Shown here: piece by piece, positions 22,055-32,654 of the stretch
Layout of the letters: each line of letters starts with the position of its first letter
Numbering within the stretch: the first letter of the stretch is position 1
Source: Plotosus lineatus
Taxonomy: Eukaryota; Chordata; Actinopteri; Siluriformes; Plotosidae
Assembly (NCBI GenBank): GCA_024760905.1
Contig: CM045750.1
Location: 15,524,419 to 15,588,418, forward strand
Reading direction: 5' to 3'
Length of the DNA: 64,000 nt
Program-made: the position numbers and the translations under genes
Notes under the pieces: generated by a model
What the model saw: only the letters and a program-made list of their open reading frames with translations
What the model was told of the DNA's origin: nothing
Databases searched by the model: none

Positions 22055-22843
22055 CAGTAAAACCTCCGCTGACGAACGCTTAAGCTCACGAACTTTTCGC
22101 CTCAAGAACATTAAATTTGCGAGCATATAGTCTCTGCTGACAAACTAGTTTTCGGCGGACGAACCAAACCATGCGGTCGAACAGCGCCACGGTGGCGGCC
22201 ACGAGAAGCTGACGCACGCTCACGGCGTCACAGTTAAATCACCCCTTTCTTTGAGTGCGGACGTGGTTTGTGTTTGCAAGACATTTTGGACCATATTGAG
22301 TGTACTTTTGCTATTATGGGACCGAAAAAGACCCCACCACAGGCGGAGATCATTGAAAAACACGAACGAGGTGTGCGTTTGTGTGACTCAGCGTCCCAGT
22401 ACCAGTACGCTAAGTCTACCATTGCTCCCATCCTTAAGAACAAGGAAGCTATTAAGGGTGCGTGTGTGGCTAAGGGTGTTTCCAAACAGTAGGCGTTTCC
22501 AAACGCTCCTTCCAAACAGTAAGTCCCTCCCTCCCTCCTCCTCCCACTCCATTCCATCAAGCCATCAACTACCATCACAAAGGTAAATAAAACCACTTTA
22601 TTATACAGTACAGTTTATTTCTTTAATTACAATACAAGAGCACATTTATTATACATAAAATAAGGTATATTTTTGTGTAGTTTTAAGGCTTATTTAGTAG
22701 AAAATTATGTTTTATGGGGACCTGGGAACGGATTATTCTCATTTTAATGGTTTCTTATGGGAAATAAATGTTCGGAAGACGAACTTTTCGCCTCACACAC
22801 ACTTTCTGGGAACCAATTATGTTCGTGAGCTGAGGTATCACTG
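22055..22843 (+). mobile_element. pogo/Tigger-like transposon with transposase start
   Basis: 789 bp, termini CAGTAAAACCTCCGCTGACG and CTGAGGTATCACTG, with a TA target at 22053-22054 and 22844-22845. Subterminal 'gaacttttcgcctcaa' and 'gacgaacttttcgcctca' are inverted partners. It encodes an N-terminal transposase remnant at 22316-22492. A different subfamily from the CAGTGGTACC elements. Confidence 0.88.
22316..22492 (+). pseudogene. Tigger transposase N-terminus (CENP-B-type HTH), truncated
   Basis: 58 codons. MGPKKTPP is followed by EIIEKHERGVRL and ending ILKNKEAIKG, the first DNA-binding helix-turn-helix (CENP-B N-terminal/psq type) of pogo/Tigger transposases. The basic linker between them is shortened. 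A stop follows KGVSKQ, and no second DNA-binding domain or DDE catalytic domain is present. Confidence 0.85.
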
Positions 22844-22849
22844 TACATC

Positions 22850-23415
22850 TGAATTAATTCTCTCCTTGAAATACATTGGCAGTATTCTATCAGCATAGGG
22901 AAGTAGACCATCAGAGCTTCCATGCCACATGATTTTTTTTTTCCTGCCACCGTCAGACTGGCAGCTCGTCACATGGAATGCTGCCATTTACAGTATCGCT
23001 TTGAAAGGAAACAGAATATCAGGTGGTAAGGTGGGGCATTTTCCATATTTTTGACACCACTTGTCACCGTCAACCGTTTCACAGTGAAATAACAATAAAA
23101 TCAATCTACGAGCTCAACGTATCAAATTTCTGCGATCCACAAACATGCACAGGGCCATGATTAATAACTCTGCTGATTGCTGTGTTTGATTATAACAAAT
23201 AAACTAGTAATGAGCCTCTATTAATAGGAACGATTTCATTGCAGTACCACACAGCTGATGACACACACCTTTCATTACTGTGGATTACTTGGTTATTACT
23301 GACACACGTTAATTGTACAATAAGAGATTGTTACTAAAATAAGATCCTGAAGTTAATACGTTAGCAGGTGCAACCTTGTGGAAACATCTTCAGATCATTA
23401 CCTTACAAGTGTTCC
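22850..23415. other. Repeat-free AT-rich stretch, candidate conserved noncoding DNA
   Basis: No repeat recognised. Rich in homeodomain-like TAAT cores and SOX-like motifs ('gattataacaaataaact', 'cattactgtggattacttgg'). No open frame of note. Conservation cannot be tested here. Confidence 0.35.
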
Positions 23416-23419
23416 ATGT

Positions 23420-23745
23420 TGGGAGGCAAAGTGCTGAAGTGATCAGTTGGCACGTCTGCCTCCCAGCAAGAATATCCTGGGTTTGAGTCGCAGGCTTAGC
23501 GAGGGCATCTCTTTGTGGAGTTTGCATGTTCTCAGCATGCTTTGTGGGCTTCCTCCAGGTACTCCGGTTTGTTCCTACAGTCCAAAGATGCACATTAGAT
23601 TAAATGGTTGTTCCAAATTTCCACTAGGTTTGAGGGTGTTGATTTGCGCTGGACTGGTGAGCTGTTCAGAGTGTACCATGCCGTCAATCAGTGTCGGTTG
23701 AGATAGGACTAAGTGGTTAGGTGAATGAGCGAATAATTAGCCTAA
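23420..23745 (+). mobile_element. SINE-A, forward
   Basis: 'ctgcctcccagcaagaatat', 'gggtttgagtcgcaggct', 'ggctggactggtgagctgtt'-type tail, ending 'gtgaatgagcg'. Confidence 0.75.
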
Positions 23746-23789
23746 TGTGCATATCTTTGGACTGTAGTGGGTGGCAAAGTACTTGGAGG

Positions 23790-24460
23790 AAACCCACTTA
23801 ATCCTACTAGGGTCATGGGGAGCTGAAGCCTATCAGAGCCAACACTGAAGAAGGCAGGATATACCCTGTAAAGCTTGCTAGACCATTGCAGGGTAACATC
23901 CACATAGCAATTCACAATCACATATCAATCACATCCACTCCCAGGGGAAATTTGGAACAACATATTAGAATAATTTCTTTTTTTCTGTGATTATTTTGAT
24001 GTACTGTATTAATCCCGCAAGGGAAATTATCGCTTCCGCATTTAACCCATCCAAAGTGATCACCCATGCACACACACGTAAAAAGTGAGCGCCTGGAGAG
24101 CAGTTGGGGGTTATTGCCTTGCTCAGGGGAACTTCAACCATGAATATCAAGGAAGGGAAGATGCAGCTCACTCAATCACCGCCACATTTTCTTGCTGTTT
24201 TGGGAATTGAACCAGCAACCTTTCGATACCAAAGCTGCTTCTCTTACCATTAGGCTATGGCTGCCCCAAAAAGATGTCTGAAGTGGGATTAATGTGCACA
24301 TCTTTGGACTGGTTGAGGAAAACGGAGTACCCGGAGGAAACCCGCTCAAACACAGGAAAAACATAACAAAACTCTAAATATAGATGCCCCCGCCAAGCCC
24401 ATGACATGACTTGAACCCAGGACTTTCCTGCTGTGAGGTGTACATGCTAACCTCTACGCC
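23790..24460 (-). mobile_element. SINE-A interrupted by SINE-E
   Basis: Reverse tail part at 23790-23965 ('aatcctactagggtcatggg' onward to 'ggaacaacatattag') and head part at 24285-24460 ('aatgtgcacatctttggact' to 'ctaacctctacgcc'). The gap holds SINE-E. A second SINE-A shard lies just before, at 23738-23789. Confidence 0.8.
23975..24270 (-). mobile_element. SINE-E (tRNA-headed) inserted in SINE-A
   Basis: The complement begins TGGGGCAGCCATAGCCTAAT (A-box-like) and has GGTTGCTGGTTCAATTCCC (B box), then 'cttgagcaaggc'-type and 'ctttggatgggttaaatgc' blocks. This is the widespread fish SINE whose body mentions 'gcaaggcaataacccccaac'. Only one copy in the window. Confidence 0.85.
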
Positions 24461-24464
24461 CCCT

Positions 24465-25230
24465 TTTGCAGTCCAATCCTTCAGAAAAACAAATGAGTTC
24501 AAAGCTCCTGTTCTATTCTTTTTCGCAATCAACCGTATTGATTAGTCTGTATGAGAGCCTTGAAGAGGGCTTTGTGCATCTGTGGATCAGCGTATATACA
24601 TCAAGGGTGTTTGGCAGGTTTATTTGCACTGCTTCAAGACAATAGTGCCTCTGAGTGAGGTGATTAAAAGCTCCTTCTTTATTGAGATCACCCTTTTAAT
24701 CAATGGCTTTCTGTGATCAGCTGAAGTTCTGAATGTCCTTCTAGCAGAGCAGGATGAGTGTTCGGGTAACTAGTTGCCAGTTCAGACTTTGAGTGTCTTA
24801 TAAAAGGAACCTGCCATTTTATGTTCTGCAATGCCCAATTAAACAAATCTAATGCCAAGAGAAAGGGGAGAGTTATTTCATTAAGTGGATAAGGTTAATG
24901 AGTTATTTGTATGGTTGATGTCTTCTGGCTGTTTCAAAGGTTAGGTGCTTCCATCCTGTTGCCCTTTGGATTTATGGTTAGAATGCATGCATTTACACGC
25001 TCTTCCAGGGAACCATAATGAGAGCGAGAACACACTGCTTGTACAGATGTAAGCCAATGTTAAACGAACAGACTACGGAGAGATGAACATCGAGACCCCT
25101 CATCCACCAAGCCTTTCTTCTCAGCACAAGTTTGCAGAATCATTGCCTTTTAAAAGATTAGCGATGCATAGCGTCTTGTGACCTTCAGTTCAGAAATCAC
25201 ACTAAATAGACATTTTTATATATATATATA
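24465..25230. other. Repeat-free stretch, candidate conserved noncoding DNA
   Basis: About 750 bp without recognised repeats and with low simple-sequence content. Motif clusters include 'cttttaatcaatggctttct', 'attaaacaaatctaatgcc' and 'cattaagtggataaggttaa'. No coding frame. Function untested. Confidence 0.35.
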
Positions 25231-25238
25231 TATATACA

Positions 25239-26108
25239 CAGTAGGCCCTTGATTATTCGTGGTTTTGCACCCACGGTTTGAGTATTCGCTGATTGACGAG
25301 CAACCGGCACGTGATTCAAATTCAGCCAATGGCTGTCCTCCTTTTTCCTGATTGGTTGAGCTCATGTCCCGCCCCTTTTTTCTCATTTGCGCACAAGTTG
25401 TCAATGAGCCTCTTTTTTTGTGTGTGTTTTAATTACCAGTTAAGCTCTATAATACCACTCAAACGCTATGCGTCTTCTCTGGCTAAGCGCTAGAAAACGC
25501 TGGATGTTTCTTCTGAAGAAATAAGACTTTCTCCTGAGAAACGACGGTTTTCTCTGAACTGTTGTATTAAAATATTTTTCAATTATTATTCCAGTACGGT
25601 GCCCAAGTTCATGTTTATGCATGAGATTTTATGTTCTGTAGCCTGTTTAACAAATTATACAAAAAAAAAGGATAAACTTTATTACAGTCCTCTTCATGTC
25701 CTTTTACATTGAACTTGGAGTGACGTCTCCAAGATGGTGCTGCCCAGAGGGCGACGTCGCGGAGTTCTCAGAGTCCAACTGTTTCTTTGTTCATTTTAAT
25801 TTGTTTGTTCATGTTTTGCACAATGCTCGTCTATGATCGGTCGACCCGACTACAGCTATGAGCAGCTTCAGCTTCAGCTTCCAGCTCGTCCACACATTAA
25901 TACTGTATTAATGAGTAAGACTGTCTATAGAATATGTTTAAGAAGCATATTTTAGCGCATGTAATAGATACATAGTATTTTACTTCCGGCTGCTCATTCG
26001 CGCACGTTACGTGATACGTGGGGTTTTACTTCCGGGTACAGAACTCGCAGATTATCTTGATTCGTGGGAGGGCTTGGAACCGAACCCCCGCGAATGTCGA
26101 GGGCCTAC

Positions 26109-26110
<2 letters not shown>
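25239..26110. mobile_element. pogo-like element with CAGTAGGCCCT termini
   Basis: 872 bp, ends CAGTAGGCCCTTGATTATTC and CATTCG..GAGGGCCTACTG; 11 terminal bases are perfect inverted repeats. Near the left end it has both CCAAT orientations ('cagccaatggctg', 'cctgattggttgag') and a GC box (cccgcccc). No transposase remains are seen. Flanked by (TA)n on the left and (TG)n on the right. Confidence 0.8.
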
Positions 26111-26149
<39 letters not shown>

Positions 26150-26215
26150 AAACACACATACATATATACATATATATATATACATATACACATATACATA
26201 TATATACACATATAC

Positions 26216-26250
<35 letters not shown>

Positions 26251-26303
26251 TATATATATACACACACACACACACATATATACACACACACACACATATA
26301 TAT

Positions 26304-26341
<38 letters not shown>

Positions 26342-26377
26342 ACATATACATATACAGGACATCCATATATTATATGT

Positions 26378-26411
<34 letters not shown>
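26110..26411 (+). repeat. Compound (TG)/(TA)/(CA) microsatellite
   Basis: About 300 bp of alternating TA and CA runs starting inside the transposon's terminal CTG. Open frames of more than 100 codons in several frames are artefacts. Confidence 0.95.
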
Positions 26412-26413
<2 letters not shown>

Positions 26414-27100
26414 CACTTTCTTCATGTACTGTTTTCAAATCATCGACTTGAGGCTGAATTTACAGTTTTATAAAATTCACACAACAAATACCGAGGTCAT
26501 GAAAATAGCCCGATCAATTCAGCCTGAATCGACGGGCTCGAACCAGAACACAACTGTGCAGCTGTGATCTTCTTGTCAGGACTGTCATACGAATAAGCTC
26601 CGGTTGCTTCTTAAGAGCAAATATTGGTCAAACACAAACAAATGAGGCAGCTCACAATGACTGGAAGCTCTAAAGAACCAGTGTATTGACTCACTGAATT
26701 CCCTCTCTGTCTCCAATCGCTGTGAAGATCCCAGCAGCTCGTTTGAATACCAATAACTGTGTGCTGACGGAAAGACGGACGATGGGTGAGGAGGGTTAAC
26801 AGCAGCCATCACACACCAGTGTGAGCACATTGAGAAACAAGAGGTCCCCGAGCGCCGCATGTACGTGCTGCTTTGTGAAATCACCGGATCATGAAAACGC
26901 TGTGGACTCCGTTTACGAACTATAATCATACACTGTATGTCACTCTCATACCTAACATCCCACATATGATAAAATATTTAATTGTTTATTCCGTCTATGT
27001 GCACATTAGAGTTGTGGATTAATACGTATCGTGATACAGTGGTTACACTTCATGATATTGCGAATAATGTATGCTAGGTTGCCTACTCATTTTTTTAGAA
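26412..27100. other. Unassigned, repeat-poor
   Basis: Contains a 126-codon minus-strand open frame (26585-26965) without a recognisable domain. Nothing else gene-like. Confidence 0.35.
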
Positions 27101-27103
27101 AAA

Positions 27104-27262
27104 GGCATCACAGTGGTGAATTGGTTAGCACGGATAATTCACGGCAAGAATGGCTTTGGGTTCGAGCCCTGGGCCTTGCAAGGGTGCTTCTATGTCGAGT
27201 GTGCTTGTCCTCCTCGTGCTTTGCGTGGGTTTCTTCTGGGATCTCCGGTTTCCTCCAACTGT
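27104..27262 (+). mobile_element. SINE-A head part
   Basis: 'cacagtggtgaattggttag', 'gggttcgagccctgggcctt', then 'ctccggtttcctccaactgt'; tail missing. Confidence 0.75.
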
Positions 27263-27299
27263 CCAGACAAGCACAAAGAGCGGACTGCATATTTTCGCT

Positions 27300-27440
27300 G
27301 GGCGGCACAGTGTCGTAATGGTTAGTATGTCTACCTCACAGCATCAGAAGGTCCGAGTCTCAGGCTCTGTAACAGCATTTCTGCGTGGACTTTACATGTT
27401 TTCCTTGTGTCTGAATGGGTTTCCTCCAGGTACTCCAGTT
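27300..27440 (+). mobile_element. SINE-A head part
   Basis: 'ggcggcacagtgtcgtaatg' through 'gggtttcctccaggtactcc'. It directly follows another truncated copy. Confidence 0.75.
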
Positions 27441-27454
27441 TAACCACAGAATCC

Positions 27455-27755
27455 TATTATATAGACACTGAGGCCTATTTCAGCCGACCTTGAAAGAAGG
27501 TAGGGTACACCTTAAACAGCTTGCCAGACCATCGCAATGCAACACTTACATAACCATTCACAATCACATCCACACCCGGGACAGTTTGAAACAGCCTATT
27601 AGCCTCACATGCATGTCTTTGCACAGTGACAGGAAATCAGAGTACCAGGAGGAGAACCTGCAAACTCCACACAGAAATCCCCACATCGAGCTTGAGACTC
27701 ACCACCAGGGCCTTCTTGCTTGGAGACGGACACGCTAACCACTACACCCATGTCA
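27455..27755 (-). mobile_element. SINE-A
   Basis: Reverse copy from 'actgaggcctatttcagccg' to 'ctaaccactacacccatg'. Confidence 0.75.
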
Positions 27756-27759
27756 CCCT

Positions 27760-28195
27760 CAGGAGTAAACTGCAGCTCTGATTTCAATGGAATTACTGTA
27801 AATCTATAGCTATTGATGGCTATTTGACAAACAACTCCAACACATTTCTGGTGTAACTTGGCCTCAAGAGGATCGTTCCCTGTCATTATTGCTCCTGTCT
27901 TGCTCATTAGGGATCTGGATTCCTGTAATTCTGCTCTTGCCAAAGCTAAAGTGGAAAGGATAAAGGAATGCCAATGGAAGAACTCAAAAGGCCTGTACCG
28001 ACCACCAACCTCAGCCATATGGATCACTTTTTGGATAACCTGGAATGTGGACAGGCGTCAAAACATGACATCAGTGCCTGACCTCAATCATTTAGAGCAG
28101 TAACTTGAGGACATATGGGTCTGATGGTCAGGTATACACAAAATTTTCACCATCTTCATGCCAGCATATAACAGTGGGATGACATTTCCACAGAA
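27760..28195. other. Unassigned sequence
   Basis: Phrases such as 'gcctgtaccgaccaccaacc' and 'gaccaccaacctcagcc' could belong to an old repeat. No family recognised and no gene. Confidence 0.35.
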
Positions 28196-28197
28196 TA

Positions 28198-28920
28198 CAG
28201 TCATTCCTTGCCACTTCGCGATTTGAGCACCGCGGTCTTGGTACATCGCTGTATTAAAAAAAAAAAAAATTCATTAAAAAAAAAAAAAAAAAAAAAAAAA
28301 ATCAAAATTCGTGCTGAAACTCGCATGGAAGCAAGCGGAAGGCAGGGACCCAAGGCAGGCTGCGTCCATTGTTTCCAAACGACAGACTGAAGTGCCCCTC
28401 CTCCCCAGTTCAGGCAGGGACCGCCCACTCAATTCAATCTCGCAAGCTGATTGGCTTAGACACGTGATGCTATTGCCTCCCACCTACTCAACTCAATATC
28501 GCAAGATGATTGGCTTAGACGCTTGATGCTGTTGCCTCCCGCCCACTCAACTCAATCTCGCAAGCTGATTGGCTTAGACGCGTGACGCTGTTGCCTCGCA
28601 CATTCCCGCGGGATTTTTTGTGATCAAACTGTATAGTGTTTGTGACCGTCCTGCACCGCGGAGAAGAGCTACAGTATTGTCAGAGTTGAGTATAATACTT
28701 AAAGTATTTATATATAAATTCTAATTAAATATTAATACATTACAGTATTTACATATACACTTTATTTAAATATACACTTCTTGATATTGTATAAACGCGA
28801 AAACATAGAAATGAGACAACATGGTAGAAATGGGGGGGGGGGTGCGTTCCTACTTCGCGGTTTTTCAAATATCGCGGCCAGGTCTGGTCTACATTATCCG
28901 CGATATTCAAGGGATGACTG
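28198..28920. mobile_element. pogo-like element, CAGTCATTCC/GGGATGACTG termini
   Basis: 723 bp with imperfect inverted termini CAGTCATTCCTTGCCACTTC and ATTCAAGGGATGACTG and a TA target at 28196-28197 and 28921-28922. It contains a poly-A/T block (28256-28303) and three tandem 59-bp repeats. 'tacttcgcggtttttcaaat' is typical of Tigger-like subterminal sequence. No coding remains. Confidence 0.82.
28407..28602 (+). repeat. Tandem repeat, 59-bp period, about 3 copies
   Basis: The phrase gcaagctgattggcttagac starts at about 28442, 28501 (one mismatch) and 28560. Each unit carries ATTGGC, the reverse of a CCAAT box. It lies inside the pogo-like element. Confidence 0.9.
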
Positions 28921-28929
28921 TAGTAAGCG

Positions 28930-29240
28930 GTTTAAAAGTAAGGGTCACGAGGAAGTTGGTGCCCATCACAATCGACAAATTCCGTGTACACCCTGAACAG
29001 CTCACCAGTCCATCATAAAGCCAAGACTCACACTAGGGGTAGTTTAAGAATATTCAATTAGCGCAATGTGTGTGTCTTTGAACTGAGAAGAAAAGAAAAA
29101 AAAAAAAAAGAGTGCAATAATGAAACTCACATTCGCACAAAAAGAGCATGCAAACTCGACACATGCCATCGCCCATCCCAGGGATTGAATCCCTCAACTT
29201 TCTTGTTGCGCGGTGGCCGTGCTAATCGCATGTCACCCCT
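28930..29240 (-). mobile_element. SINE-A
   Basis: Reverse copy; an A-rich insertion at about 29085-29110 splits the middle. The head ends at 'ggccgtgctaatcgcatgtc'. Confidence 0.7.
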
Positions 29241-29334
29241 GTAACTACGTCACTAGTCGAAGTCTCTTTAAAAATTGTGGAAAATTTAATGATAGAACCT
29301 GGTCATGAATGATACGATACGGTTATTATGCTAG

Positions 29335-29765
29335 GCCGGCACGTAGGCGTAATGGTTAGCGCGTGCACCTCACAGCACAAAGGTCCTGGATTCGAGTCCA
29401 GGGCTCAGAGAGGGCATTTTTGTGTGAGGGCTGAATGTTCTCTTCATACTTGAGTGGGTTTTCTCTGGGGTACACCGGTTTCTTCATACAATGCAAAGAC
29501 ATGCACATTAGGCTAATTACTCACTCAGTTACTCATTTACCGAGCCACTTAATCGGAGTTTTGGGGAGGTTGGAGCCTCTCTCAACCGACACTAGTTCAA
29601 CACTAACTAACTTCCAAATTACTCTCTAGGTGTGACTGAATAATAGTGGGTGTGTTGCTCTGCAATAGACTGAGGATCTGTTCAGGGTGTACCCCATTTT
29701 CACCCAGAGTTGACGGAGGTAGGCTTCCGCCTTACTACAACTTAAATTGGACTAACCAATTCGGC
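29335..29765 (+). mobile_element. SINE-A, with internal duplication or insert
   Basis: Head 'ggcacgtaggcgtaatggtt' and 'ggattcgagtccagggctc'. After 'gcacattaggctaatt' it contains an extra reverse-type tail piece ('cgagccacttaatcggagtt') before the normal tail at 29630-29765. Confidence 0.7.
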
Positions 29766-29804
29766 AAAAGAATCTATGAGTGAGTGTTATTATACTAGTT
29801 CAGC

Positions 29805-30100
29805 ACGGTGGACCAGTAATTGGCACGTCCTCTATAGGTAAAGAAAGTCCCAGTTCTGTGTGGACTTTGCACGTTTCTTTACCCTGTGCCTGTGCGGGCT
29901 TCCTCCGGGTATCCCAGTTTCCTTCAACAGTCCAAAGACATGCACACTAGACTAATTGGCTGTTTAAAATTGCCCCTTGGTTGGAGTGTGAATGGTGGTG
30001 TGTTTTACCCTGTTCAGGGTGTACTCTACCTTCACCCAGAGTCAGCTGAGACAGGCTTCACCCTCCCCATGATTGAACGGAAAAATAGATCATTATGAAT
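29805..30100 (+). mobile_element. SINE-A
   Basis: 'cacggtggaccagtaattgg' through 'actagactaattggctgttt' to 'gagtcagctgagacaggctt'. Confidence 0.75.
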
Positions 30101-30144
30101 TTTATATTGGTTCACCACTATTAACCCAGTGTGATTTAGATATA

Positions 30145-30456
30145 AGTAGGTAAAGTCTGTTGGGTTTGTACACCCGATTCCAGTGGCTCATCAGGCCGGT
30201 GCCTATCCCCGGGTTCCGTAGTGTGACGCGACCAGGAGTTCAACTCAACTCCTCCTGGATGGGACGCTATTCCATCGCAGGTTACCTTCCCAGTATATTT
30301 TTACTGGTACCCATTTATACTGCTGGGTGAACAGAGGCACACTTGTGGTTGGAGACCTTGCCCAGGGGTCTTAGCACAGTGAGGGTCTCAGTGGGATTGG
30401 AACTCACAACCTCCCGATCATGAGTGCAGCACCCTAACCACTACACCACCGGCCCC
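30145..30456 (-). mobile_element. SINE-C, complete, perfect 16-bp TSD
   Basis: 312 bp. The complement begins GGGGCCGGTGGTGTAGTGG (A-box-like) with GTGAGTTCCAATCCCA (B box). The body contains 'ctgctgggtgaacagaggc' in the complement and ends in 'agacttta'. The TSD gtgtgatttagatata is exact at 30129-30144 and 30457-30472, so the insertion is young. Confidence 0.93.
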
Positions 30457-30500
30457 GTGTGATTTAGATATAGGACTCATAAAAGGTTTACTATGTATCT

Positions 30501-30838
30501 CAGTTCATTTTCTGTAACCGCTTAATCCTGATTAGGGTTGCGGGGAGGCTGGCCCCCATCCCAACCGAAACCGGGCGAGGACAGAGTACACCCTGGACAG
30601 CTCGCCAGGCCAGTGCAGGGTGGAAACACGCTGACGGCTTTGCAGCTACTCTTAACGAAAGTCAGCAATGGTTCTTTTACATGAACCTCACACCATAGAC
30701 GGTGGCAGACATGGTCGGCCTTTGATAACCCAGTTAGCTGCACTGGGACAGTGTGACAACCTTGTGGAGAGTGCGACTCGAACCCCCAACCTTAGGATCA
30801 GCGATCCAGCGCCCTATACCACTAGACCACCACTTCCC
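30501..30838 (-). mobile_element. Chimeric SINE: B head with A-type tail
   Basis: 338 bp, TSD tttactatRtatct at 30487-30500 and 30839-30852. The head matches SINE-B (complement of 'gggggttcgagtcg' and 'caaaggccgaccatg'). The tail matches SINE-A (complement of 'accctaatcaggattaagcg'). Same junction as at 7540 and 58974. Confidence 0.9.
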
Positions 30839-30859
30839 TTTACTATATATCTGTGAATG

Positions 30860-31335
30860 CATATATACTGAATATAATTGAGGGTAAAGCCAGAGGTAGA
30901 ACATGCCCACATGGACCGACTGCGAGCCAACAGTGGTACACTTGGAACAATGCAACAGTTTCATAGTTCTTAATGAGCATCCTCACATTCCACATGCTAC
31001 CACTAATTTGAGAAATCTCCAGCACAAAGACATAATTAGACAAACTAATTAGACACAGACTTTGTTGCACAGAGAGCCTCCACAGTTCAAGCTATCCGCC
31101 TACCTGCCGTGTGCTAAAATAAGACGGAGCCATCAAGAACATGTATGCTAATTCTCTTCGACAAGTGCACCTTGGCATATCCGGGAAGGCTACGTCGTGG
31201 CAGCCACTTCTTCCTGCTACAAAAGCAGCTTTAATCTACATAAGTACATTAAAGGCAATGCATAAAGTGAAAAATATTGTTTTGTCTCCAAACGTACAAG
31301 AGATCTTCTTTCTCACGATCAGTCATTTGCCAAAC
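30860..31335. other. Unassigned sequence
   Basis: No repeat or coding exon recognised. Confidence 0.4.
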
Positions 31336-31339
31336 TAAT

Positions 31340-31565
31340 GTGTTTCCTCTGGGCGCTGCAGTTTTCTCCAACTGTCCAAAGACGTGCATATTGGGTGAAC
31401 TGGATATTCTCGCTGGGCAGCATGGTGGTGTAGTGTTTAGCACATCCACCTCACAGCATTAAAGGTCCTGGGTCTGAGTCCCAGACTACATGAAGGCAAT
31501 CTATGTGGACTTTACATGTTTTACTTATGCTTGCATAGGTTTCCTCTGGGTTCTCCAGTTTACCC
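31340..31565 (+). mobile_element. Two adjoining SINE-A fragments
   Basis: 31340-31410 is a middle piece ('ttctccaactgtccaaagac'). 31414-31565 is a head piece ('gcagcatggtggtgtagtgt' to 'ggttctccagtttaccc'). Confidence 0.7.
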
Positions 31566-31715
31566 ACTTAATCCTACTACGTACTCGGGTTACGGAAAGG
31601 TACAGTATGTCAGCTGACTCTGGCCAACAGCTGGCTACACCTTGAAAAACTTGCAAGATCATCGCAGGGCAAATATACACACTCACACCAAGGGCCAAGT
31701 TAGAACATGTAATTA
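31566..31715 (-). mobile_element. SINE-A tail fragment, reverse
   Basis: 'cttaatcctactacgtactc' to 'cacaccaagggccaagttag'. Confidence 0.7.
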
Positions 31716-31721
31716 GCATAC

Positions 31722-31965
31722 CGGTGGCGTAGTGGCTAGCACGTCCGCCTCACAGCAAGAAGGCCTGGGTTCGATTCCAGGCCGAGGCGTTTCTGTGTGG
31801 ACTTTGCATGTTCTCACCGTGCTTGTGTGGGTTTACCCCGGTACTCCGGTTTCCTCCCACAGTCCAAAAACAGGCACAGTAGGTTAATTGGCGGTTCCAA
31901 ATTGCCCGTAGGTGTGAGTGAGCCCGTATGTGGCCTGGCGAACCATACAGTAGATCATTGTGATC
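31722..31965 (+). mobile_element. SINE-A, well conserved head
   Basis: 'ggtggcgtagtggctagcac' and 'gcctcacagcaagaaggcct' are nearly identical to 43665-43715, suggesting the same recent subfamily. The tail is lost after 'gtgtgagtgagcc'. Confidence 0.85.
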
Positions 31966-32048
31966 ACAGCCATGACAATCCCTGTATGAGCATCATTCAA
32001 GCTTCAGGGATTGACGTCCATTCCTTGTGATTGGATGTAATTGTGTAT

Positions 32049-32049
32049 C

Positions 32050-32085
<36 letters not shown>

Positions 32086-32087
32086 GC
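32049..32087 (+). repeat. (GA)n microsatellite
   Basis: About 19 GA units with one interruption. Confidence 0.9.
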
Positions 32088-32107
32088 ATACCGGTAATAC
32101 ACATGTA

Positions 32108-32255
32108 ATCGGATTGCGGAAGGAAACTTTAGTGCCCAGAGAAAACCCACACAAGCACATGCAAACTCCACGCATAACATACAATTGCTCTCGCCAAGCC
32201 CAGGACCAAAAACTAGGACCTTCTTGTTGTGAGGCAGACATGCTTACCACGTCAC
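32108..32255 (-). mobile_element. SINE-A head part, reverse
   Basis: 'gagaaaacccacacaagcac' to 'gaggcagacatgcttaccac'. Confidence 0.75.
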
Positions 32256-32259
32256 CATC

Positions 32260-32645
32260 TCAAATGGAGAAAATAAATTATATAAAACGTTTCTGGAAGA
32301 TTCATTATTTATAGTTATCCACCCTGAAAAGGACAAAAAAAACCTGCCTTAGAATAAAAAATGGTTGAACTGGAGAGCCCCAATTCAGAGTCCATGGAGA
32401 ATGACAGACACAGAGGTGAAGAAAAAGTAATTGATTTTAAAAGTGACAGGGAAAGCTACAGTCTCAGGATAGATCCGGTGCTCACCAGCATGGAAGAGAT
32501 CGGAGAACATGACTCAGTAAAAATGATAATAAAGACTGAACACTACTAAACTGTCTCCTGACCAACACTGTAGCATGAAAAATTAGATGGAAAAAAAAAT
32601 GTAGAATGGACCTTGATTAAATAAAAGCGTTTTCTCCAATATCTG
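32260..32645. other. Unassigned sequence
   Basis: A 62-codon frame at 32361-32549 (Glu/Ser-rich) has no recognised domain; otherwise empty. Confidence 0.35.
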
Positions 32646-32654
32646 TTCAGGGTG

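Noticed and set aside
26011..26567. Several open frames of 104-167 codons
   Set aside because: They cross the (TG)/(TA)/(CA) array after the pogo-like element; low-complexity peptides on both strands.
26585..26965. 126-codon minus-strand frame in repeat-poor DNA
   Set aside because: No recognisable domain, no splice sites or promoter that would support it; length is possible by chance in 64 kb.
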